Positions 20,388 to 29,365 of a DNA stretch of 64,000 nt are shown here, piece after piece. The translations under genes were made by a program, and so were the position numbers. The notes below the pieces were generated by a model. That model made no database searches and was not told the origin of the DNA. It saw only the letters and a list, made by a program, of their open reading frames with translations. The first letter of the stretch is position 1. Every line of letters starts with the position of its first letter. This DNA is from Thysanoteuthis rhombus (lineage: Eukaryota; Mollusca; Cephalopoda; Oegopsida; Thysanoteuthidae): NCBI GenBank assembly GCA_963457665.1, contig OY735215.1, positions 27,627,097-27,691,096 of the forward strand, written 5' to 3'.

Positions 20388-20475
20388 TAGAATGTGGATT
20401 CGTTAAACAAACTAACTGATGAGGCCCGAAGCGGGCAGATACATGAGCTAGTTTGCCTAGCGAATCCACATTCTA
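20388..20475 (+). ncRNA. Hairpin element with hammerhead-like core (fossil)
   Basis: The outer arms TAGAATGTGGATTCG (20388) and CGAATCCACATTCTA (ending 20475) are perfect reverse complements, and the pairing continues with few mismatches into CAAACTA and TAGTTTG. Inside is CTGATGAG (20416-20423), a perfect 5-bp hairpin GCCCG-AAG-CGGGC (20424-20436), then AGATAC. A hammerhead ribozyme needs CUGAUGA, a helix, then GAAA, with flanking helices. Here the first box and helix II are in place and GAAA is one base off (GATA). A diverged copy lies at 47877-47960. This copy is probably not active, as helix III is poor. It may be the fossil of a ribozyme-bearing retroelement, or a chance resemblance in a foldback element. 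Confidence 0.4.
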
Positions 20476-20481
20476 TAATCT

Positions 20482-20483
<2 letters not shown>

Positions 20484-20572
<89 letters not shown>
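20484..20572. repeat. (AT)n microsatellite next to the hairpin
   Basis: About 88 bases of AT starting eight bases after the hairpin arm. Confidence 0.95.
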
Positions 20573-20575
<3 letters not shown>

Positions 20576-20855
20576 TTTGTGTATGTCTGAATATGGATTA
20601 TTATGATGTAAAAATATTTATTGATAAGAATAATAAGAGCTGCGGTGTGTGTCGAAGGAGAATTACGTTACGGTTTTTCTTCCAAAGGTTTGTCAAAGAA
20701 CTGAATAAAAACTAGCATTCCAAGGGAGATTACTGTAATTCATTTATGCGTCTTTTTACCTGGTAAATTAAACAGTGGTAGCGGTAAAATTAGGTTACCT
20801 TGATGAAATTGGTACAAGTTTGGTTTGAACCATAAATTACTTTTTTTTTTCAAGC
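20573..20855. other. Low-copy DNA, nothing assigned
   Basis: AT-rich spacer between the AT array and an R5 copy. A T-run sits at about 20840-20850. Confidence 0.4.
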
Positions 20856-20859
20856 GAGA

Positions 20860-21105
20860 AAAAAAGCTAGCCTGGTTAGACACTCAATAGAAATCGTCAC
20901 GTGACCAATGTCATAAAGCAGCCTGTAGTTTTGGGGGTGATCGATAAAGAAAATTAGGAAAAGTGCTCATCGATGAATAAGTTACTTCTCCTGTATTTTG
21001 TTGGGCAGTGATCACCAAAAAAAAATCGGAACTTTCGAAAAAGAAGCTCAAAACACCACCAGACAAAAACTAAGGAATCAATGTGGGTTAAACTCCTCAC
21101 TGGAA
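20860..21105 (+). mobile_element. R5 interspersed repeat, copy 2, cut by (TTA)n
   Basis: Shares TAGCCTGGTTAGACACTC, GTCACGTGACCAATGTC, AAAGCAG, GTGATCGAT, ATCGATGAATAAGTTACTTC, GTGATCACC and ACAAAAACTAAGGA with the family. It ends abruptly at the (TTA)n array, where the other copies run on for about 200 bp, so the downstream repeat block appears to have interrupted it. Confidence 0.7.
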
Positions 21106-21108
21106 ATC

Positions 21109-21163
<55 letters not shown>

Positions 21164-21196
21164 GTTATTATTATTATTATTATTATTGTTATTATT

Positions 21197-21292
<96 letters not shown>

Positions 21293-21299
21293 TAATAAT
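21106..21299. repeat. Palindromic (TTA)n-(TAA)n microsatellite
   Basis: (TTA)n from 21108 to about 21198, with two TTG interruptions, is followed directly by (ATA)n to 21290. The two halves are reverse complements, so the array could fold into a long hairpin. It abuts the 3' end of a minus-strand LINE-B copy. Confidence 0.95.
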
Positions 21300-22075
21300 T
21301 TTCACACCAGTTGCCTGGTGGTCACAGCAGGAGGCTGGGTGACAGTAAGTCTCTCCGGGTCTCCAGCCCTCCTCTTCACATTCTCACAGTCCACAGCAGT
21401 GTTGTGGATTACAGTTTCGCACCGGTTGCCTGGTGGTTATCGCTGAAAGTTGAGTGACAGTAAATTTCCTCAGGTCTCCAGCCCTCCTTTTATTTCTACC
21501 TCACCTATCACTGCAATGCGGTGGTTCGTACTTCCACCATCATTTGTGGTGTGCTGGCAAAATCACTTTTTGGGGGGTGGGGGCAGGTTCTCTTTTTGTC
21601 CACGATTACAAGGTCTGGTTTTCTCGTTTGGGTTGGGTGATCAGTTGGGATGTTAAAGTCCCAAAGTAATTTATGACTTCCATTCTCCTGGGCTATCACT
21701 GGTTTGAGCTGGTACCACTTTTCTACGTGTTTAAATCCCATTCGTTTGCTCAGTTCCCAGTGTATTACCGTTGCTACTCTATCGTGTCTATGTTTATGCT
21801 CCTTCTGGGCAAGTTGAGTACATTCGCTAGTTATTAGGTTTACGGTCTCATCCCTTTCCCCAAATAGACGGCATTTGCTGTTTGTCCGTCTTCTGTCGAT
21901 TTTTGCTCTGATATAGTTTATTTTGATGCATTTGTTTTGGGGCTGTGATGATGAGTGACCCTATTTCTCTCTTCAGGTTTCCTTTTCGTAGCCGTGTCCA
22001 TGATTTCTCGTCTGCAACATCCTATGTCTGTGTTTTAAATTCTCCGAATAGTTTTTTTTCTGTTCCCATTCATCC
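21300..22075 (-). pseudogene. LINE-B 3' region with REL-type endonuclease, copy 1
   Basis: Minus-strand translation reads, N to C: KCRLFGERDETVNLITSEC (a decayed CCHC zinc knuckle), LAQKEHK.RHDRV, IHWELSKRMGFKHVEKWY, HKLLWDFNIPTDH and RKPDLVIVDKKR. The last resembles the R/KPD(x12-14)D catalytic segment of the restriction-like endonuclease in R2/R4/CRE-type LINEs. Coding matches cover about 21960-21540. The 3' untranslated part (21530-21300) is two monomers of about 115 bp (both starting CACC.GTTGCCTGGTGGT near 21304 and 21420). A TAA-type array follows as the tail. Zinc ligands are lost (second Cys is Phe, His is Leu), and frame changes show it is dead. 5'-truncated. Confidence 0.8.
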
Positions 22076-22225
22076 CTTGTTTCTTGTGCTGCTCCATCAT
22101 TATTATTGTCATTATCATTATCATTATCATCATTATCAATAATATTATCATTATTTTTATTATCATTATTATCATCATTTATAATATTATTATCATTGTA
22201 GTCATTATTATCATTGTTATGAATG
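22076..22225. repeat. Degenerate (TTATCA)n / (TTA)n microsatellite
   Basis: Imperfect TTATCATTA units on the plus strand. Confidence 0.85.
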
Positions 22226-23040
22226 AACAATAAATATATGCAAGAAAAATGAGGTTGCAGAAAGAATATGCTGTTAAGTATTAAGATTCTGCGTTGATCC
22301 CCGAAGATAAAATATTTTCATTTTTGTAATTGCAATTCTAAGAAGCCTCATTATTTCAGTTCTTCAAGAAAAGAGAATCAGGGCCTCTGGTAGGCAAGTG
22401 TCAATAACGAAGCCATACGCAACAACAATAACAACAACAACAACAGCAGCAACAACAACAAAACAGAAATAACAATAACAAAAGAGAGAAAAAAGGCAAA
22501 AAAAAGATCACGAATAAACAAGCGATTACCTCCCTTGATTTTTCTTCCTTTTTTTTTTTGTTTTCCTTTTTCTTTTTTTTTTTGTTCCGTTCCCGAACCC
22601 GCCATCACTCCATCCCCGCGCAGTCGTCACCAACCCCAAAATTGAATTAATTTCTTAACAAAACTTCGAAAAGCTATCACAATTGAAGAAAAACATAAAG
22701 TATTTTAATTAGCATAAACTGTTCAATAAAAAAAAATCCTTCGGCAAATTTAAACAATGGCAACATTTATTTTCTGTTACGTTTCTTCTTCATTTATTTT
22801 TTTTCACTCCTTTTTTTTTTCTTTCAATGTATAAATACAAAAGAAATAGTGTCTAGAAATCTCACGACAGAATGCGTGGCATCACAAGACGGAATGATTT
22901 CCTCTATGAAAGAATAATTACAAATCTGGTCCGTGTAAGACGCGTTTAACGCTAGCCAGGTGATGACATTTTGAATTGTTTGAAACCCAGAAATTGTTAA
23001 CACAGGAAGAACTATGAATAGTAGTCTATAGTAATAACAA
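22226..23040. other. Low-copy DNA with (CAA)n and T-runs
   Basis: A (CAA)n array with CAG interruptions lies at about 22420-22462. Poly-T tracts lie at about 22547-22580 and 22795-22820. No gene signal found. Confidence 0.5.
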
Positions 23041-23047
23041 AACTATC

Positions 23048-23067
23048 ACTGCTGCTGCTGCTGCTGC

Positions 23068-23146
<79 letters not shown>

Positions 23147-23150
23147 GTTA
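23048..23150. repeat. (GCT)n then (TTA)n array, tail of LINE-B copy 2
   Basis: Six GCT units (23049-23068) pass into (TTA)n to about 23150. It lies at the 3' end of the minus-strand LINE-B copy 2 and most simply is its (TAA)n tail. Confidence 0.9.
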
Positions 23151-23159
23151 TTGTAATAG

Positions 23160-23875
23160 TAGTAGTTGTTAACTCAGTTTTGGTGGATTCCGGTTTATTT
23201 CCTAGGAAGCTACATGCACCCAACAACCTTAGGTCTCTGGGACATTTCTGATCTAGTTGGCATTTGCCAAGAATGATGCTCTCTGCTAAAACTCTATGCT
23301 ACTATTTAACTGTTATCTTTCCAACCAGCCTTCAAATTATCAGATATTATACCGAGGGCCCTAAATACTATCGGCAATACACCAGCGTAGGCCATACTTC
23401 AAATCCTTTTAATTTTCCCTTTTTTAGTTCACTGTAATTTTCAATCTTTCCTAGCACCTTCAATTCCATCCTTTTTACCCCGGTAAAAAACAATTTCTAT
23501 CATCCAGCATTATCATTACATCAGGTCTTCTGTACGGTGTCACGTGATCGGTTTGGACGCTGAAATCCCACAAAAATCTTCACCCTATCATTTTGTGTGT
23601 TAAATCTCTTTATATTTCCAATCAACCAAAACCAATGGCACGGCTCCAGATGCAGAATTCGCGTTATACTAATGTAATGTTGAGTCAGTTTTTTTCACAT
23701 CCTGTAAATATTCCCTTGATTTGTCTCTTTCCCCGCACAATCTACACATCTCTGACATGGGTTTTGATCAATGCTTTTTCTTGGTCCCGTTGGTTCTCAG
23801 AGCTTGATCTTGTACTGCAGAAACCAAATGCTCACTCAGTTTCCTTTTTCAAAAACCCAGTCAAGCCCTCAGATG
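23160..23875 (-). pseudogene. LINE-B 3' region, copy 2
   Basis: On the minus strand, N to C: MCRLCGERD (zinc knuckle with both Cys kept, near 23735), a decayed middle, WDFSVQTDHVTPYRRPDVMIMLDDRNC (about 23570-23490; the RPD..DD segment of a restriction-like endonuclease), MAYAGVLPIVFRALG (about 23390), then FEGWLERQL and FLANANLIRNVPE (about 23330-23240), the usual C-terminus after VIPxVIGALG in this LINE type. Several stops and frame changes. The 5' edge at 23875 abuts the (TTA)n tail of the next copy, and its own tail is 23073-23150. Confidence 0.8.
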
Positions 23876-23881
23876 ATGATG

Positions 23882-23958
<77 letters not shown>
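23876..23958. repeat. (TTA)n array, tail of LINE-B copy 3
   Basis: GATGATGATGA then about 78 bases of TTA. It separates LINE-B copies 2 and 3. Confidence 0.95.
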
Positions 23959-24429
23959 CAATTCCACACCAGTTGCCTGATGGTTACCGCTGGAGGTTGA
24001 ATGACGGCAAGTCTCCTCAAGTCTGCAGCCATTCGCTCCACACTCTCATAGTCCACAACAGTACTGTGGTTTACAGTTAAGCACCAGTTGCCCGGTGGTC
24101 ATCACTGAAGGTTGAATGACAGCAAGCCCACTTCTCATCTTCTCACCTCACCTATCACACCAGTGATGTGGTTCGTACCTCCACTACCTTTTAGTTGTTT
24201 TTATCTCCCTCCTCCTTTGTTAGGCCACTGCTAACAGATGAGGTCGGAGATCTTCTATTTCTAGCACTTTCCTCCGTATTCGAACGGTTCCAAGCAGTGC
24301 TGTGGTCTGTACAGTCTCAATCGTCCCTTGCCCTCCGTGTCTTTGGCACGGTCCGTAGTGCACCTATCATTATTGGTACTACACCGGCTTTCATGTTCGA
24401 CACCTTCAGTTATCTTGCCAGATCTTGGT
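23959..24429 (-). pseudogene. LINE-B 3' region, copy 3
   Basis: The minus-strand coding part near 24405-24320 reads NMKAGVVPIMIGALRTVPK, the VIPxVIGALGTVPK motif of the family. The 3' untranslated part at 24200-23960 again holds two roughly 117-bp monomers (CACCAGTTGCC.GGTGGT near 23966 and 24081), as in copy 1, so the dimer is ancestral to both. It is truncated just upstream of the motif, where the next (TTA)n array begins. Confidence 0.8.
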
Positions 24430-24430
24430 A

Positions 24431-24487
<57 letters not shown>

Positions 24488-24500
24488 CATTATTATTATT
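24430..24500. repeat. (TTA)n array, tail of LINE-B copy 4
   Basis: About 70 bases of TTA with a few TCA units at the end. Confidence 0.95.
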
Positions 24501-24504
24501 ATCA

Positions 24505-24735
24505 GTAGTAGTAGGAGTTATATATAATGCATTTGCATGTTAGCACCAGATGTCTGATGGTTATCGCAGGAGATTGAGTGAGAGAGCAAGTCTCAATTCT
24601 CCCTTGAATTTTTGATTCATATGATCTTGTCTCTTGCGTTTGAACACAGCTTCAATTGAGCCATCTATAATGGACACGACCCTAGCGTCTATGTTCTAAG
24701 TTCTCCTCAACCTCTCCCTATTTCTGCCTTCTTTC
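24505..24735 (-). pseudogene. LINE-B 3' region, copy 4
   Basis: Minus-strand translation near 24715-24620 gives ARVVSIIDGSIEAVFKRKR, a decayed VxPIxIGxLGAVxKxLE motif. One untranslated monomer (GCACCAGATGTCTGATGGTTATCGC, 24543-24567) lies between it and the (TTA)n tail. 5'-truncated. Confidence 0.65.
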
Positions 24736-24749
24736 CCACCCCATGGTCT

Positions 24750-24965
24750 GAACCGCTTGACATTACGACTAATAATCCTCAGAGATTATATCCGAAATTG
24801 TTGCCGGCAAAAAATAAGATGGTGCGGCGATTTAGCCAGGTTCAGCATATAGTGGTGCTGCAACGTCCACGATCGAGAGATCTGGCGGATCTCGGCGGGG
24901 TTCTTTATCCAACGGCCAACGATAAAAGGCTTATTTTGATGACAGTCCGCTGACGCAGCCCCATC
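24750..24965 (+). pseudogene. LINE-A extreme C-terminus, copy 3
   Basis: The translation includes RDYIRNCCRQKIRW (about 24783-24825), VHDREIW (about 24863-24890) and FFIQRPTIKG (about 24910-24940), matching RDHVRN..REKPR, AHDREMW and VYIQRRTLI in the copy at 42590. It ends in TTTTGATGA, a trace of the (TGA)n-type tail. Heavily truncated at the 5' side. Confidence 0.7.
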
Positions 24966-25478
24966 TACGATCTGACGACTTCCTCCTCATATGTGCACTT
25001 CCTTCACAAGTAAGATACAACAAGTTTCACTCCCTGCTTTTTTTCTATCTGGATGAGTGGGTTCATGTTTTTGCCAAGGGCATTCGGGCAAAGTGAACTC
25101 AAACTTCCTCATCCTCAAATTCGAAAATTGTTTTTTTAGATTCTCTGTCCGGCCTGTTAACAGTTAGGCCAATGCTGAGGAGAAAAACTATCAAGGAAGG
25201 CAAAGACTTGGTTATAGGCGTGTTGGTTACAAGGCATTATTTTTGGAGGTGTTTTTCAGAAGATTCAGGACAAACACGCCCAAAAGAAAAAAAAATGGCT
25301 CCGTCTCAAAAACAGTGGGGGGTGGATCGTCAAGCAGACATCTTCGAAAAATGGCTTATGGTAAGTTGACTAGACCAGAGGCGGGAGCAGTTAGCGTAGA
25401 CTACGGATTTTAGGACAGTTACTCCATCTGGTAGAGGCTGAGGGGCTTTTGAAAAGCATACCAGATGCACAAAATTTG
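24966..25478. other. Low-copy DNA, nothing assigned
   Basis: Normal complexity. The 65-codon plus frame (25172-25369) is Lys/Arg-rich with no recognised motif. Confidence 0.4.
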
Positions 25479-26130
25479 TTTTTCTTCCTCCCTTTCTTCA
25501 TTTCTATCTTTCCATGAAATATTCTTTCTTTCTTTCTTTCTTTTTTCATCCTTAACTTTTCTAATTTAATTCAATCTTTTTATCTCCTTCAATCGTTCTT
25601 CCTTTCAGTTTTCTTCTTTTGTTTTTTCCCTTCTACTTCTCTTTCAATCAACTTCTAATTAATCTTTCCTTCTTTCTTTGTCCTTCATATTATTCTCATT
25701 CCTTGCCGCCATTCGATTATTCATTCTACTTCTTATTCTTTAGTTCCTATTGTCTTACTTTCCGATCTCATTCATTCATTTTTTCCTTTCTCTTTTTTTT
25801 CCTCACGATCTTTCCTTCTTTCCATCTTTTACCTTCCTTTCTTTCCCTGAATTCATTCAATTTTTAAACCGATTTCTCACTTTTCGCTTCCTTCCCCGTT
25901 TTATTTAATTATTTCCTCTCTTCTTTCTTCCTTTCATTCTTCTCTATCTTTTCCTAACTTTATTAAATCCGTTCGTTTTCTATTTCTTTTTATCATTTTT
26001 CTCCATTCAGTCTCCTTTTTTTTTCTTTTGTTATTTCCCTCGCCCTTTCTCTCTTTTTTTCACTAATCTCATTCGATTGTTTCTCCTTTTTCTTACCGTC
26101 TTTCTTTCTTTCCTTTTCAATGTATCTCTT
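25479..26130. repeat. Pyrimidine-rich (CTTT/TTCC) tract
   Basis: About 650 bases dominated by T and C on the plus strand, including CTTT repeats at about 25525-25548. Frames on both strands here are compositional. Confidence 0.8.
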
Positions 26131-26439
26131 CTCCATAGAGAGTATGGCATCAACCGCCCCCGCCTCCACTGAGTCCAAACACTTAAACAATCTCCCCAAT
26201 CACCCGGGCTCCACCATTCCCTCAGCCCCAATGACATCTGATAACTGTCACGCTTTGCAGGAACTGCTTCTTCTTTAAAGACTTCTTTCCGTTAAAACTC
26301 TCGATTGTGGTGGCAGTGGCAGAAGAATGGAAACTTTCGGAAGTTTCTGGATCAATTGAAAACGAAAATGGAAAATTCCTGGCATTATTTATTTCTTCAT
26401 TTACTTTTATTTGAATCTTCATCCCAATGTTTTCTAAGG
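26131..26439. other. Low-copy DNA, nothing assigned
   Basis: Leaves the pyrimidine tract through a C-rich patch at about 26155-26225. No gene signal. Confidence 0.4.
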
Positions 26440-26780
26440 GTCATCAGTCAAGACCAAGTGACAGCAAGTCACATCAGCATTCACTTCATTATTCTCATCA
26501 ACTTCAACACTGTTGTGTTCTAGATCGTCTTGATCCTCTTCTTGATATCGAATACTTCCATCCTCTTTCTAAGAGTCTTTGAAACGTTCCCAGTGCGCCA
26601 ATGATCATCAGTACAACCCATACTTTATATTCAGTTTGCTTTTTTTCAGCGCTCAAGCAACGAATTGGTTGTGCTTGGTCTGCTGGGACAGTGACATTTA
26701 ATATCCGATACAATTGTGTTTCTTAGTTTTGGGAAGCAGAATGTAGACTCCAGGCCTGGACGGAGAGATCAAAATCCTAT
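26440..26780 (-). pseudogene. LINE-B scrap, copy 5
   Basis: Minus-strand frame near 26635-26585 reads YKVWVVLMIIGALGTFQR, the VIPxVIGALGTVPK motif, preceded by VTVPADQA-like sequence (compare DxAVPxDxN before this motif in related LINEs). Remnants of the 3' monomer (GTGACAGCAAGTCACATCAGC near 26458) follow. No (TTA)n tail is left. Confidence 0.6.
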
Positions 26781-27086
26781 AATATGCCATTAGTTTCAAA
26801 ATAACAATTAGATTTGTATAAATGCCATTTGATATTGTGTGAGTTATTATTGTGGGGCACCCAATGAGAACCAAACTCATTCTAGTAATAAGGTCCTGTC
26901 AGACTAGATATGGGATGTGAGTTCAAATATTGTCCAAGGTTATTTCTTCATTTCCGATCCGAACTTCCGTAAAAAATTAAATGGTTATTAGATTTGAAAC
27001 AACCTGAGCGTTGCAATAACAGAAACCATGGAGGATAAATGGTGAAAAAAAAGGGAAAATGCTTCATTCTTGAATTTCAGACAACC

Positions 27087-27091
<5 letters not shown>
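26781..27091. other. Low-copy DNA, nothing assigned
   Basis: AT-rich, no partner in the window. Confidence 0.4.

Positions 27092-27156
<65 letters not shown>
27092..27156. repeat. (AT)n tail/array of R2 copy 3
   Basis: About 65 bases of AT at the downstream end of the minus-strand R2 copy. Confidence 0.95.
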
Positions 27157-27159
<3 letters not shown>

Positions 27160-27350
27160 GTCATCCACAGACAGCTGTTTCGTTGTATCACAACTCTTCA
27201 GTGTGGCTATAGACTATCCATTATCCCATCCAGTACCACAAGGTAGGATTGAGACCTTCGCTTCTGACCAGTATCCTATCTCTGCTCCTCGGAACTGGAC
27301 AGTCAGTAAGGTTGAATTTCAACGATATATTTATTTAGCACATATATTTA
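27157..27350 (-). mobile_element. R2 SINE-like element, copy 3
   Basis: Reverse complement of the R2 family: TCATCCACAGACAGCTGTTTC, TTGTATCACAACTCTTCAGTG, GGTAGGATTGAGACCTTCG, and ACTGGACAGTCAGTAAGGTTG. The AT array again lies at the same end of the element as in copies 1 and 2. Confidence 0.75.
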
Positions 27351-27430
27351 CCTATGATCGATAGGGTAGCCACTTCAACGTAACGTTAATCTCACCATTG
27401 AGCTAAAACAGTCGCCTGTAATGTAAAGTC
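27351..27430. mobile_element. R1-related scrap
   Basis: GATCGATAGGGTAGCCACTTCAACGTA followed by CACCATTG resembles the inner part of the R1 left arm (GCGATAGGTTGGCCGCTTCAACGTAGCC..ACCATTGG near 3441-3487). The minus strand reads TTTAGCTCAATGGTGAG, a tRNA box A-like string, which hints that R1 derives from a tRNA-like sequence. Confidence 0.5.
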
Positions 27431-27479
27431 CCTATTAACCCCACTACTTGTATGTCCATACCACCTAATATCTTTGAAA

Positions 27480-27620
27480 GTTCATGTTTTTTTACACGAC
27501 ATCTCCAATAATTCTAACTCAATTTCAGTGAAACTTTGTGGAAAGGTGGACAATGGGACATGAAAGCAATGATCAAATTTTGGGGCGTGACAGAGGTCAG
27601 TGTTGGGGCTCTAGCAGAAC
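27480..27620. repeat. R7 repeat, third copy
   Basis: ACGACATCTCCAATAATTCTAA, TTTGTGGAAAGGTGG and ATGATCAAATTTTGGGGCGTG align in order with the units at 16255-16575. Confidence 0.55.
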
Positions 27621-27789
27621 CCATTCTTTTGAATCTTTATTTCGCCAGCCCCCTACCATTTTGTATTCTATGTTGCTGTAAAGCATCCACTCTTCATCGT
27701 CTTTCACGTTCGTTTCCAGAATAGAACATTCAAATATTCCCCAGTAGGTTTTTGTCATTATCAAAGCCACAAATCATTCATTATGATAG
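27621..27789. other. Short low-copy stretch, nothing assigned
   Basis: No repeat or coding signal found. Confidence 0.3.
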
Positions 27790-28240
27790 CAACAAACCTA
27801 AGTGACTAACTTCACTAAGCTTGTGGAAATGGTTTCCAACGCTTGATTTGAATATTTTGAGTATGATTGCTTTCTCCTATATCGCATGAGGTTAATTTTT
27901 CTCAAGTAATGTCTTGATTTGATTCGTATCAGTCTCAACTGGTCTACCCGACCGTAGAGAATCTTTAACCGAAAAATCTTCAGTACAAAACTTCCCAAAC
28001 CAATTTTGGAACGTTCGGTCATTCATTTCACCTTCTTGTGAACTGTACAAATAATTAATTGCGTTTGAATAGAATTTTTGACCTTCTGAAATAAGTATGA
28101 TATGCCAAAAGTGTCGCTTTTTTCCATCTTAGAATGAAAAAAAAAAGAAAATAAACCAATTTTAACAAACTGGAAAATGCATTCTGATATGACGATTGTT
28201 ACGAACAGAATCAGAAGCGATCCTTTTTTAAATAATGAAG
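27790..28240 (-). pseudogene. mariner-type transposase fossil, N-terminal part
   Basis: On the minus strand the translation from about 28045 downwards gives MNDRTFQNWFGKF, EDFSVKDSLRSGRPVETD, NQIKTLLEKN and, in a neighbouring frame, LMRYRRKQSYSKYSNQALETISTSLVKL. This is the paired helix-turn-helix DNA-binding region of mariner transposases, with the typical WF.KF..GDFSLxDxxRSGRP motif. The sequence stops after the second helix-turn-helix, so the DD34D catalytic domain is missing. Frame changes are present. The 5' side (28070-28240) shares non-coding blocks with 32320-32450, so both come from the same subfamily. Confidence 0.8.
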
Positions 28241-28770
28241 TTAAAAGTCAACGCCCCTCATGACATCTAACGACAAACACAGAACGATCTTTCTGGCCAG
28301 CTTTATACAGTATAGATTAATGAAATTTTGTCAGCAAAACGTGTATTTAAAAATTCCTAGTCTGGTAACAGAGAGAGAAAGTTATCAAGAAAATTGATTA
28401 TCTTCTGTGGCATATCAGAAAGCTGTGTACGCAATTTGGTTTTGGGAAGGTTAGCAATAATTAATTTTGTAAATTGTTGGGCGCTGATTTGTGGTTACGG
28501 CGTCGTAGTGAGTCTTTTCTTGAATGTCACAAAAGTTATAAACAACGTCATCAATCACTGACTGCGGCACCCTATATACTCCGACTATGAATTACATTCC
28601 TAGTCGCTTGCTGGCCAATGTCTTCCTCCTCAGGTTCCAATCAACGCATCCACTGCCTTTTTGAAGCCAGCGTTCTTCCTTAATACGACTTCCTCACGCA
28701 AGTTTGTCATTTTATACAAGACGAACACGGAAGAAAGAACTGAATAAATCTAGACGCAAATAACAAGTTG
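28241..28770. other. Low-copy DNA, nothing assigned
   Basis: May include the degraded 5' end of the mariner fossil. Otherwise unassigned. Confidence 0.35.
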
Positions 28771-28862
28771 CGAGATAACAACAACAACGACGACAACAAC
28801 AACAACAACAGCAACAACAACAACAACAACAACAACAACAACTTGTAAATGAAACAACAACA
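28771..28862. repeat. (CAA)n microsatellite
   Basis: CAA units with CGA and CAG interruptions, about 90 bases. Confidence 0.9.
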
Positions 28863-28993
28863 GCAACACTAGCGATGACAGCACGGAGCGAGGGAGATAC
28901 ATATTACTTTCTGAGGGCGCAACCTGTCTGGTCACGTGACTCGACACTTTAGCCAAATAAGTGGTACATTCTCGTGTGACACCGGCGATAGCC

Positions 28994-29034
28994 ACACACA
29001 CACACACACATGTACACACACACACACATGTGCC

Positions 29035-29077
<43 letters not shown>
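28994..29077. repeat. (CA)n microsatellite
   Basis: CA run with CATGTAC and CATGTGCC interruptions near 29009 and 29029. A GAAA-rich patch follows at about 29077-29190. Confidence 0.95.
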
Positions 29078-29078
<1 letters not shown>

Positions 29079-29261
29079 GAGAAAAGAAGAGCTAGTGAAA
29101 GTTAAAAAAGCAAGAGTGGGAAGAAATTGTTGATTGAGATTTGCCGCTGATATTTGATTAAAAGAGAAAAAAGAAAAGAAAAGAAATAGAAACCTGACTG
29201 CTGCAGTGTCAAACGCCCCTCATGCTTCTAATCTGACCGGAGATGATTACCACAACGTTTG

Positions 29262-29265
<4 letters not shown>
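29078..29265. other. Purine-rich then low-copy spacer
   Basis: GAAAAGA-type stretch followed by unique DNA. No gene. Confidence 0.4.

Positions 29266-29320
<55 letters not shown>
29266..29320. repeat. (AT)n microsatellite
   Basis: About 54 bases of AT. Confidence 0.95.
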
Positions 29321-29325
<5 letters not shown>

Positions 29326-29365
29326 AAATTCAAGAATGTACATCTTTTTTTCAGTATTCAAGGGA

